Positions 19,318 through 27,262 of a stretch of 64,000 bases of DNA are shown piece after piece (the first letter of the stretch is position 1; each line of letters opens with the position of its first letter). Under the pieces are notes generated by a model. The model was not told the DNA's origin, searched no databases, and was given only the letters and a program-made list of their open reading frames with translations. Source of the DNA: Delta-02 sp964513565 (GTDB lineage Bacteria; Desulfobacterota; Syntrophorhabdia; Syntrophorhabdales; Syntrophorhabdaceae); contig CAZENE010000017.1 of assembly GCA_964513565.1 (NCBI GenBank), forward strand, positions 5,471-69,470. The letters are read 5' to 3'. A program made the translations under genes and the position numbers.

Positions 19318-19380
19318 TCTTTTGGACAAGAAAAGCACCGGCCTTATAAATTGGCTATGCTTCAGAATCGGTGGTGAGTT

Positions 19381-21963
19381 ATGAAGCCTTTGACCGGGGT
19401 CGGCACGGGGATACCCGGCCTCGATAAAACCCTTAATTACCTGCAAATGGGCGACAATGTCGTCTTTCAGGTCGAAAATATCGATGACTACAAGACGTTT
19501 GTCGATCCGTACATAAAAGAAGCCTTTACAAAAGGGCGGCGCGTTGTCTACATGCGGTTCGCACAGCATTCCCCGATCATCGAATCGAGCGGTCACGTCG
19601 TCATCTATAAGCTCAATGCCGACATCGGGTTCGAATCCTTTTCAACTCAGGTCCATTATATTATCCGGCAGGAAGGGCGCGATGTCTTCTACGTGTTTGA
19701 CTGCCTGTCCGATTTGCTTCTGACATGGGCAACCGACCTCATGATTGGTAATTTTTTCGTCATTACCTGCCCGTTCCTCTTCGAACTGAACACTGTGGCG
19801 TATTTTGCTATCCTGCGCAACCGGCATTCTTTTAAAACGATCGCCCGTATCAGGGAGACGACGCAGGTCCTTCTCGACGTTTACAATTATCACGGCAAGC
19901 TTTGCGTGCACCCGATAAAGGCGTGGCAGCGCTATTCCCCCACCATGTTCCTTCCGCATCTCATGGAGCGTGACGAGTTTGTCCCGATCCTGAACAGTGC
20001 CGATGCGTCGAACATATTTTCCTATCTGAACCTTGCAGCAACGTCGGGGCCCGAAAGGAACCTCGATTACTGGGACCGTATATTCATGGAAGCCCGCGAC
20101 ATGCTCGATGCGCCTGACAGCGAGCAGAAGCAGGCAATGGTTGAACAGCTTTCCCGGGTCATGATCAGTAAGGAAAAGAGGATGCTTTCCCTCATCAGGG
20201 AATATTTCAGGCTTGAGGACCTGATAGAGATCAAAGAGAGGCTCATCGGGACCGGCTTCATCGGAGGAAAATCGACGGGTATGCTGCTTTCGCGCAACAT
20301 CCTGCGCAAAGACCCGGCATTCGACTGGTCGAAGCACCTTGAGATGCACGATTCGTTCTATATCGGCTCGGACGTATTTTATTCGTTCATCGTTCAGAAC
20401 GGTCTGTGGCGGACGTTCATGCTTCACAAGACAAAGGAGAAATATTTTGAAAGCGCCGTCGAGTTAAAGGAAAATATGCTGAAGGGGAAGTTCCCGGAAG
20501 AAGTGCTCGAGCCTTTTCAGCTCATGCTGGAATATTATGGTCAGTCCCCGATCATCGTACGGTCGAGCAGTTTGCTGGAGGACGCTTTCGGCAACGCGTT
20601 CGCCGGCAAATACGAGAGTTATTTTTGTGCAAACCAGGGCTCGCCCGAAGAGCGTTTCGAAAAGTTCGAGGAGACCATAAAGAAGATATTTGCCAGCACC
20701 ATGAATACAGATGCCCTGACGTACCGCCTTCAGAGGGGCCTCGATCAGCAGGACGAGCAGATGGCCCTCCTTGTCCAGCGTGTATCCGGTTCGCACCGGA
20801 CACACTATTTCTTCCCGGAACTGGCAGGCGTCGGCCTGTCTTACAACACCTTCGTCTGGCAAAAGGGACTTGACCCGCGGGCGGGAATGCTCAGGCTCGT
20901 TTTTGGCCTTGGCACGCGCGCCGTCAACCGTATCGAGAATGATTATCCCCGGATCGTCGCCCTCGATAATCCAGCCATAAAACCGTTTATGAAACCACAG
21001 GACACGGGGCGTTTTTCCCAGCATTACGTCGACGCCCTTAACCTCGAGGAGAATCTTTTCGAGTCGCTTACATCCTCTGAAGCGCTCGGTGACGGTTTGG
21101 ACGCGCACCTTAACCTCATTGCCTCGCGTGACAGCGAGGCGAGCGAAAGGATGAGGTCGCTCGGCAAATACCGGGATGTCTGGGTACTCACTTTCGACGG
21201 ACTGCTCTCATCGACCGAATTTCCGCATCTCATGTCCAGGATGCTCAAGCGCCTGGAATCGGTCTATGATTATCCCGTCGATATCGAATTTACGGCAAAT
21301 TTTAATTCCGACGGCAACATTCAGGTGAATCTCCTGCAGTGCCGGCCATTCCAGACGAAGGAAGACCATACCCCCGCCGAGATCCCGGCCAATATCAGGA
21401 AAAACAGGATACTGGTGAGGCAGGAAGGTAACTTCATGGGGGGCAGCGTTTCAAAGAATATTGCACGCATTATTTACATCGACCCCAAAGGCTATACGGG
21501 GCTGCAGCTATCCCAGAAATACAGTATTGCGCGCCTGGTCGGCAAGCTGAACAAGACAATCCAGGGACGGGAAGAAATGCCCACCATACTTTTCGGCCCC
21601 GGCCGCTGGGGAACCACAACGCCGGCAATGGGCGTGCCCGTGACATTTTCCGAGATCAACAATGTAGCTGTCATAGCCGAGATCGCATACAAGGAAGGCA
21701 GCCTGATACCCGACCTCTCTTTCGGCACTCACTTTTTTCAGGACATGGTCGAAATGGATATATTTTACATGGCTATCTATCCGGAGCAGGAAGATGTAAT
21801 ATTCAATCTTTCCCTGCTCAGATCACTCCCGAATATCCTCGAAGAACTTGTGCCGGGGAATCCCGAATATGCAAACATCGTCCGCGTTTACGACGTAAGC
21901 AAAAAGAAACTCGTCCTCGCAGCAGACATCGTCGCCCAGAAGATGGTGTGTTTTTTCAACTGA
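19381..21963 (+). CDS. KaiC-like fold fused to PEP-synthase ATP-grasp domain
   Basis: An 860-residue protein. The N-terminus (1-~230) begins like KaiC/RadA (TGIPGLDKTL), but the P-loop is lost (GDNVVFQVEN in place of GxxGxGKT). A pyruvate,phosphate dikinase-type N-terminal domain follows from ~275: GFIGGKSTGMLL, SPIIVRSSSLLEDAFGNAFAGKYES, LVQRVSG and VNLLQCRP, the last typical of the ATP-grasp end. The phosphohistidine swivel domain and PEP barrel of true PEP synthase are missing, so it should not make PEP alone. It is the last gene of the glutamate synthase operon, 63 nt after the previous stop, ahead of a terminator. A regulatory kinase-like or ligand-sensing role is inference. Confidence 0.85.
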   Translation: MKPLTGVGTGIPGLDKTLNYLQMGDNVVFQVENIDDYKTFVDPYIKEAFTKGRRVVYMRFAQHSPIIESSGHVVIYKLNADIGFESFSTQVHYIIRQEGRDVFYVFDCLSDLLLTWATDLMIGNFFVITCPFLFELNTVAYFAILRNRHSFKTIARIRETTQVLLDVYNYHGKLCVHPIKAWQRYSPTMFLPHLMERDEFVPILNSADASNIFSYLNLAATSGPERNLDYWDRIFMEARDMLDAPDSEQKQAMVEQLSRVMISKEKRMLSLIREYFRLEDLIEIKERLIGTGFIGGKSTGMLLSRNILRKDPAFDWSKHLEMHDSFYIGSDVFYSFIVQNGLWRTFMLHKTKEKYFESAVELKENMLKGKFPEEVLEPFQLMLEYYGQSPIIVRSSSLLEDAFGNAFAGKYESYFCANQGSPEERFEKFEETIKKIFASTMNTDALTYRLQRGLDQQDEQMALLVQRVSGSHRTHYFFPELAGVGLSYNTFVWQKGLDPRAGMLRLVFGLGTRAVNRIENDYPRIVALDNPAIKPFMKPQDTGRFSQHYVDALNLEENLFESLTSSEALGDGLDAHLNLIASRDSEASERMRSLGKYRDVWVLTFDGLLSSTEFPHLMSRMLKRLESVYDYPVDIEFTANFNSDGNIQVNLLQCRPFQTKEDHTPAEIPANIRKNRILVRQEGNFMGGSVSKNIARIIYIDPKGYTGLQLSQKYSIARLVGKLNKTIQGREEMPTILFGPGRWGTTTPAMGVPVTFSEINNVAVIAEIAYKEGSLIPDLSFGTHFFQDMVEMDIFYMAIYPEQEDVIFNLSLLRSLPNILEELVPGNPEYANIVRVYDVSKKKLVLAADIVAQKMVCFFN

Positions 21964-22023
21964 TAGGATAGGCGATGGACGTAAGGCTCCTTAAGCCCCC
22001 CGCCGTCCTCCCGGCGAGAAGAC

Positions 22024-22107
22024 TGTGCCGCAATTCCCTATCCCGTGATCGCGGCGAAGGCCGTACAAAAAGGTTCGTCATTCTTGCGAGTCTGTGCCGC
22101 AATTCCG
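22024..22107 (+). repeat. Direct repeat of a 15-bp sequence
   Basis: CTGTGCCGCAATTCC occurs at 22024-22038 and again at 22093-22107 in the gap between convergent genes. The surrounding sequence (TCATTCTTGCGAG, TCATTCAGAG) resembles dispersed intergenic repeats common in deltaproteobacteria. Confidence 0.5.
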
Positions 22108-22189
22108 AATTCTGTCATTCAGAGCCATTTACTGCATTTTCGGGTGCAACCCACCCACGTCATCCCAGAGTGTTTTGTTCCGTCTCGAA

Positions 22190-22223
22190 GGCCGGCCTAT
22201 TGCCTGTCGGCCGCCTTTTTTTT
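22190..22223 (+). terminator. Rho-independent terminator of the glutamate synthase operon
   Basis: Stem GGC(C)GGCC at 22190-22197, loop TATTGCCTGTC, stem GGCCGCC at 22209-22215, then eight T. It overlaps the 3' end of the convergent NifA-like gene. Confidence 0.8.
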
Positions 22224-23726
22224 GTAGACCTTTGGATCGATTCCCAGTTTTTGGATCTTGTATTGGATGATGCGCTTTGTTGTCCCCAGCATCTTTGCGG
22301 TCTGAGTTTGGTTGCCGCCGGTTGCTTCGAGCATGTCCAGGATCAGCGCTTTCTCCTGGGCTTCAATGAGGGCTGAGAATTTGCCCGCGTCTTTTCTGTC
22401 GGCGTTGGCACCCTTGAGCTGCAGGGACGGCGGCAAATGTATTATGTCGACGGTCTCGGTGTTCGTGAGGAGAACGGCCCTTTCAATACAATTCTCCAAC
22501 TCGCGGACGTTTCCGGGCCATTTATAGGCGAGGAATGCCTCTATCGCCGCAGCCGAAATGTTTTTTACGTTCTTATCCATCTCGCTTGCGTATTTCAAGA
22601 CAAAATGGTCGGCGAGCAGGATGATGTCGCTGCCGCGTTCACGCAACGGCGGCATGTAAATCGGGAAAACATTCAGGCGGTAAAAAAGGTCGGCGCGAAA
22701 CCGTCCCGCCTGTATATCATTTTCCAGGTCCCTGTTCGTTGCGGCAATGATGCGTACGTTTACCGTCACGACACGTGACGAGCCGAGCGGCTGGAATCTT
22801 TTCTCCTGCAAGACCCGCAGAAGTTTTACCTGGGCCGCGGCCGACAGCTCTCCCACTTCATCGAGGAAGATCGTGCCGTTATTCGCCTCTTCGAACCGTC
22901 CCCTTCGCTCGTGCAGGGCCCCTGTAAATGCCCCTTTTTCGTGGCCGAATAGCTCGCTCTCGATCAAGGTATCGGGGATCGCCGCACAATTGACCTGTAT
23001 GAAAGGCCCCTTCTTGCGGGAGGAATTCAGATGGATCGCTTGGGCTATCAACTCTTTGCCGGTGCCTGTTTCTCCGGTTATCAGCACCGTCGTGCGTGAG
23101 TCCGCCACCTGGGCGACCAGTTCGAAAATATTCTCCATCGGTTTTGAATGGCCGATAATGTCGAGTGATAACGCCCTCGGCGCCCCGACAAGTTTCTTAA
23201 GCCGCTTGTTTTCTTCTTCCAGCGCGCGTATGTGTACGGATTTTGCGATCAATTGCGCTACGGCGGCAAGCACTGCCAGTTCCCTGTCGAGATCTTCCAC
23301 CTCGCGCGCCACCTTATCAGCCGACAGGACCCCGACAACATTATTGTCATACATGATCGGGACGCACAGGAAGGCGAGCTCGGAACGGTTGAGGTGCCGG
23401 CGCGCTCCTGTCCTGTCGAGAAAGTGTTTCGCACGTCCCAGGTTCGCAACGGCCATGGGACGACCCGACAGGGCTACCTCGCCGGTTATGCCTTCACCGG
23501 GTTTATATGTCACGTCCATTCCTTCTATGTTGACGTCATGGGCGATATCGAGCCAGACCTCATTCTTTTCGCGGTCGAAAAGCGATATCATACCCCTTTG
23601 CATTCCGAGGCGCACGTGCATCTCGTTCAGGATCTGGTCCAGTTCTTCACGCAGGTCGCTCGGCTGCGCCAGTATCTTTGCTATTGCATGCAACGCGGCC
23701 AGTTCTTCATAGCTGTGAATGCTCAA
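22197..23726 (-). CDS. NifA-like sigma-54-dependent activator (GAF, AAA+, Fis HTH)
   Basis: A 509-residue enhancer-binding protein. GAF domain ~15-170; AAA+ domain ~195-430 with Walker A GETGTGKE, the sigma-54-contact loop GAFTGA (in ESELFGHEKGAFTGA), Walker B TIFLDEVGEL and the R-finger region FRADLFYRLNVFP; C-terminal Fis helix-turn-helix ~465-495 (GGNQTQTAKMLGTTKRIIQ). The GAF-AAA-Fis order is that of NifA, and no receiver is present, so it should respond to a ligand or partner such as PII. It starts at TTG 23726 with GGGAG 6 nt upstream. Its position facing the GOGAT operon, which has a sigma-54 promoter, makes nitrogen control plausible, but the target sites are not shown. Confidence 0.92.
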   Translation of the reverse strand: MSIHSYEELAALHAIAKILAQPSDLREELDQILNEMHVRLGMQRGMISLFDREKNEVWLDIAHDVNIEGMDVTYKPGEGITGEVALSGRPMAVANLGRAKHFLDRTGARRHLNRSELAFLCVPIMYDNNVVGVLSADKVAREVEDLDRELAVLAAVAQLIAKSVHIRALEEENKRLKKLVGAPRALSLDIIGHSKPMENIFELVAQVADSRTTVLITGETGTGKELIAQAIHLNSSRKKGPFIQVNCAAIPDTLIESELFGHEKGAFTGALHERRGRFEEANNGTIFLDEVGELSAAAQVKLLRVLQEKRFQPLGSSRVVTVNVRIIAATNRDLENDIQAGRFRADLFYRLNVFPIYMPPLRERGSDIILLADHFVLKYASEMDKNVKNISAAAIEAFLAYKWPGNVRELENCIERAVLLTNTETVDIIHLPPSLQLKGANADRKDAGKFSALIEAQEKALILDMLEATGGNQTQTAKMLGTTKRIIQYKIQKLGIDPKVYKKKAADRQ

Positions 23727-23850
23727 TAGTTCTCCCGTGAGAAAATGATAGAGGAAACCATGGGAACAATATGTAACAAAATTGTATCAATATCAACTTG
23801 TTTTTGCATTTGGCTCAATTTTGTATTGGCATTCAATTATGCTAATATGG

Positions 23851-24945
23851 TGTTCGTTGCCATACTACGGAAAGTGGCGACCTGCCCAATTACTCCGCCG
23901 AAAAAAGATATCGGCGGAAAGACGGCACGTATATCTGGATGATAATATCTATGGCCTGTGTCAGAAAACCTGATAATGACGTGGATTATGTCGTTGCGAT
24001 CATTCAAGACATCAGTGCGCGCAGAAAAATGGAAGAAGAACTCAGAATGTATCGCGATCATCTCGGGAAATTGGTTGCCGAGCGAACTGGAGAGATGAAG
24101 CAGGAGATCATCAGGCGAAAAGAAAAAGAAGAACAGTACCTTGCTCTCGTGGAATCTATTGTCGAATGGGTCTGGGAGACCGACGAGCATGACCGCCCAT
24201 AAAATATGTCAGCCCCAGGATATCGGAATACCTGGGATATGACCTGGGGGAATTCTTGGGCAAGAGCCCCTATGATTTTATGGATCCCGAGCTAGTTCCT
24301 GCGATGAAACTCATGAGCCGCCAAAGGCCCTTTACCTTGCAAATCCCAGCCATCCATCCACAAAAACGGCCGGATCATCCTGATCGAAGCGAGCGGAAAA
24401 CCGCATTGCGATAAGGATGGCGTGTTCAGAGGTTACCGCGGCAGCTGCCGCGATATAACCGAGCAAAAACGAACGATGGATATTCTCAAGGATAAAGCAA
24501 TTGCTGGCTAACGCGGAAACGTTGCGGGAGACAAATTCGGCTCTGCGGGTTCTCTTGAAACAAAGGGAACAAGATAAACGGGAACTGGAGGATATGTTTG
24601 TCAGCAATCTTAAAGAGATGATCATTCCCTACATACAAAAGATGCAGAAGGATAAAATGGATATGCGTCACAAGGCCTATCTTGATATCGTAAGCACGAA
24701 CCTGAACGAGATAATGGCCCCTTTCCTCAATAAATACGCCAGCTGAATTTCACGCCGAAAGAGATAGAGATTGCATCAAAAATATGTTTATGAAGATGTG
24801 GATGAAATAGTGGCCGTGTAGTATAAAAAAGCTTAACCGGAGGGCCGGTTGTCAACGCAATTACTGGCTAGTGCACATCAGGACCAAGCTCGGCATCGTG
24901 AACAAAGTCATTAATCTCCGTTCATTCCTGATGACATTCGAATAA
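23851..24945 (+). pseudogene. Decayed PAS-PAS-LuxR family regulator
   Basis: Fragments in successive frames reconstruct a PAS regulator. The first PAS half is RYRRKDGTYIWMIIS then VAIIQDISARRKMEEEL. A second PAS follows (WVWETDEH, then GYDLGEFLGKSPYDFMDPE; later RDITEQKR). The helical linker at 24501-24746 is intact. A LuxR-type HTH remnant follows: NFTPKEIEIASK, then HIRTKLGIVNKVINLRSFL, ending at TAA 24943. The 5' end is missing (in-frame TAA just before 23851). There are at least three frame changes and a stop in the HTH. The recognition helix region is lost, so it cannot bind DNA normally. Confidence 0.8.
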
Positions 24946-24978
24946 AGGAACCGGCGATGGGTTCGAAGCGTTTAGTGC

Positions 24979-25425
24979 CTATTTGATCAGGAGCACTTCG
25001 CTTTTTGCGCCTTTAAGGACGCTCGATGTGACACTTCCCAAGAAATACCGGAGTATTGCCGACCTGCCATGTGAACCGATCACTATGAGATCGGTATCGT
25101 TGAGGTCCTCGTATTTCAGGATCTCGTTATACGGGATCCCATCCCTGACTTCGGTCGTCACTTTGACATCGCGTGCAAGAGCAAATTTTTCGACCTCTTT
25201 TTTGAGACGCTCATTCGCTCCAGCGAGCATGGCGTTATGCTGTCGGTCAATCTCATACTCATCAAGACAGTACTCCATATTGCATGCCTGTACATCCTGG
25301 TCCACAACATGAAGCAGTACGACCTCACCGCCCGTCTCCCTGGCTATGTTCAGCGCCCTGTCAAAGGCCTTTGCTGAATATTCTGAGAAATCGGTAGGCA
25401 CAAGGATCTTTTTCGCCGTGATCAT
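24979..25425 (-). CDS. Universal stress protein, UspA family
   Basis: A 148-residue single-domain Usp. It starts KKILVPTDFSEYSAKAF and ends with the ATP-binding signature GSHGRSAILRYFLGSV (G2xG9xGS type), so it is probably a nucleotide-binding member. Two cysteines at ~50-55 (CNMEYC) are not typical of the core fold. AGGAGGGG lies just upstream of ATG 25425. It stands alone between a decayed regulator and the divergent DksA-like gene. Its trigger is unknown; stress roles are assigned by family only. Confidence 0.93.
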   Translation of the reverse strand: MITAKKILVPTDFSEYSAKAFDRALNIARETGGEVVLLHVVDQDVQACNMEYCLDEYEIDRQHNAMLAGANERLKKEVEKFALARDVKVTTEVRDGIPYNEILKYEDLNDTDLIVIGSHGRSAILRYFLGSVTSSVLKGAKSEVLLIK

Positions 25426-25641
25426 AATTCCCCTCCTTTTAAGCCGAAAAACCCTTTATCGCCTCTATACTGGCCTGAAACACCGTAGGTCTACGCAAGC
25501 GGATTGTCAATGCCCTGTATTGAAAACTCACTATAAATACTGGTCAAATACGTCATATCCTTGAGACTTAAGGACCCCCCGGGGATGCCCTGCTTGACAC
25601 GCGGTGCTCGTTGCCTTACTGCTTGTGTTAAGGAGACATTC

Positions 25642-26430
25642 ATGCTTAAAACTGAGAAAATAACCAAATTGGAAAAAAGGCTTATGCACGAGAGGGAACG
25701 TATGTTCGATATTCACTCCCGACGAGAGGAAGATCGCGGTCAGCTTGTAGAGCGTGAGGTCGAATTTCAGGAGAATGCGCAGAAAGACGGGCTGTTGGAA
25801 CCCTTGTCAAGGGCCGACGATTCTGCAAAAGATCGTCTTGACAAAGTTATTAACGCCCTTCGAAAGATCGAATTGGCGGAATATGGGTATTGCGAGAGGT
25901 GCGGAGGCGAGATAGAAGAAGAACGGCTTGAGGCCTTGCCCTGGGCAACCCTGTGTTCTACCTGCCAGGCGGAATCAGAGAATGGAACTCGATACACCCT
26001 TACTGAAGAAGAGGACGAGGCTCCGGACTTGCCGCCAGACCTTCAGGGCCTGCCGGACGATGAAATACTGCGGTATGTACTTGAAGAGCTGCAGGAAGAT
26101 GGGAGGGTCGACCTCGATGAGCTGGTTATAGAATGCAACCTCGGAACAATTCACCTGGACGGTTTTTTGCCGAGTGAAGCCCAGCACCAGATATTGCTGG
26201 AGATCCTTCTCGACGGCATTGGCATCGGAAGCTTGATGGACCACATATCGATTGACCCGTTATTGTGGGAGACAGATGAAAGGACCGCAGGAAGACAAAG
26301 TCCCGGTGAAGAGCAAGAAGAGGGAACCTTATCCAGTGATGAGGAAACATCGGACGCCTACGTTTCACGTACATCGGGAGCCTCTCTCGAGCCGCCCGAC
26401 GAATTAATTCCCGAGGATAAAAGAAAGTGA
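25642..26430 (+). CDS. DksA/TraR zinc-finger protein fused to a BON domain
   Basis: A 262-residue protein. The N-terminal coiled coil (~5-70) and zinc finger CERCGGEIEEERLEALPWA..CSTC (~80-105) follow the DksA/TraR plan, with all four Cys present. The central ~130-205 (DDEILRYVLEEL to LDGFLPSEAQHQILLEI) matches a BON domain, usually found in periplasmic or membrane-associated proteins. The C-terminus is acidic and low-complexity. ATG 25642 is used because AAGGAG precedes it by 6 nt; a longer frame from 25561 has no ribosome site. A weak TTGACA (25594) lies upstream. It may bind RNA polymerase or another partner; the fusion is unusual. Confidence 0.82.
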   Translation: MLKTEKITKLEKRLMHERERMFDIHSRREEDRGQLVEREVEFQENAQKDGLLEPLSRADDSAKDRLDKVINALRKIELAEYGYCERCGGEIEEERLEALPWATLCSTCQAESENGTRYTLTEEEDEAPDLPPDLQGLPDDEILRYVLEELQEDGRVDLDELVIECNLGTIHLDGFLPSEAQHQILLEILLDGIGIGSLMDHISIDPLLWETDERTAGRQSPGEEQEEGTLSSDEETSDAYVSRTSGASLEPPDELIPEDKRK

Positions 26431-26450
26431 CTGGTCTTATCCATAACCTG

Positions 26451-27092
26451 TTATCTCGCTTCCCTTAATCGCGTCACAACGGATTTAACGGCCCTGCTGA
26501 TGTCTCCCATAATGCCCGACAAACCTTCCTTGACCTTATCCCAGGCTTCCTCATCCTTTGCCTCGATGCCCGCCAATTTGCGGCGGGCCGCGGACAATTG
26601 TCCGCGGAGCATGTCGATCTCCCGCGTGCACTGTTTGAACACCTCGTCTTCGGAATCTTCAAGGCTAGCCTTGAGGATGTCCATTTTGGCACTGCATTCG
26701 GCAAGCCGGGCATCCATCCTGTCCGCGTGTTGTTCCCCTGTATCACCCTCCCTGGTCGTTTCACCTCCGGCTTCATCATCGAGGCGGGAAAATTCCCTGT
26801 CGTACCGGGCGTCAAGTTCCTGCATGCTTCGGTCCATCGATGATTCAAGTTCGTCCAGGAGGGCATCGTGTGCCTCGCTGAGCTCCGAATACCTGTCCTG
26901 AATTCTCTTATCAAGAGGTTTCGCACCTCCGGCTGGTATCGCTTTGTCCCCGGAATGGGAGGACTGGATCTTGTCAATGAACTCATCTACCTGGGAACCA
27001 TTTTGTTTATTGTCCCCTTCGGGGGCACCCGTGGAGTTTCCGGTTGTCTTTGCATTACCACCGTCGCTGAATGGTTTTTTCCCTTCGTCCAT
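26451..27092 (-). CDS. Coiled-coil hypothetical protein
   Basis: A 213-residue, highly charged soluble protein. Residues 1-60 are polar and Gly/Asn/Ser-rich, probably disordered. Residues ~65-110 and ~120-190 show heptad-like patterns (LSEAHDALLDELESS; KMDILKASLEDSEDEVF; LRGQLSAARRKLAGI). The C-terminus is amphipathic and basic (ISRAVKSVVTRLREAR), possibly membrane-associating. GGAGGAGGT precedes ATG 27092. No family recognised. It is convergent with the DksA-BON gene (20 nt apart) and divergent from the Pif1 helicase. Confidence 0.75.
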   Translation of the reverse strand: MDEGKKPFSDGGNAKTTGNSTGAPEGDNKQNGSQVDEFIDKIQSSHSGDKAIPAGGAKPLDKRIQDRYSELSEAHDALLDELESSMDRSMQELDARYDREFSRLDDEAGGETTREGDTGEQHADRMDARLAECSAKMDILKASLEDSEDEVFKQCTREIDMLRGQLSAARRKLAGIEAKDEEAWDKVKEGLSGIMGDISRAVKSVVTRLREAR

Positions 27093-27262
27093 ATTGTGAC
27101 CTCCTCCAAAACATTTCTCGTTCGTCCTATAGATTCAGCTTGTGTACCCAAGATCGTGGAGTCAACCCCGTAGGTCGTCAGTTGCAAGGAATCGGTGTAT
27201 GTTGGAATATTTTGTTTTTACTCCTCGCGCCTTACAGACTTGCGCCTCACGATCTCGAATTT

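Noticed and set aside
19624..19640. GGGTTCGAATCC, resembling a tRNA T-arm
   Set aside because: It lies inside the intact reading frame of the KaiC/PEP-synthase-like gene and no cloverleaf or acceptor stem surrounds it.
23828..23848. TTGGCATTCAATTATGCT, sigma-54-like
   Set aside because: The spacing between GG and GC is one base too long, so it does not fit the -24/-12 rule, and only a pseudogene lies downstream.
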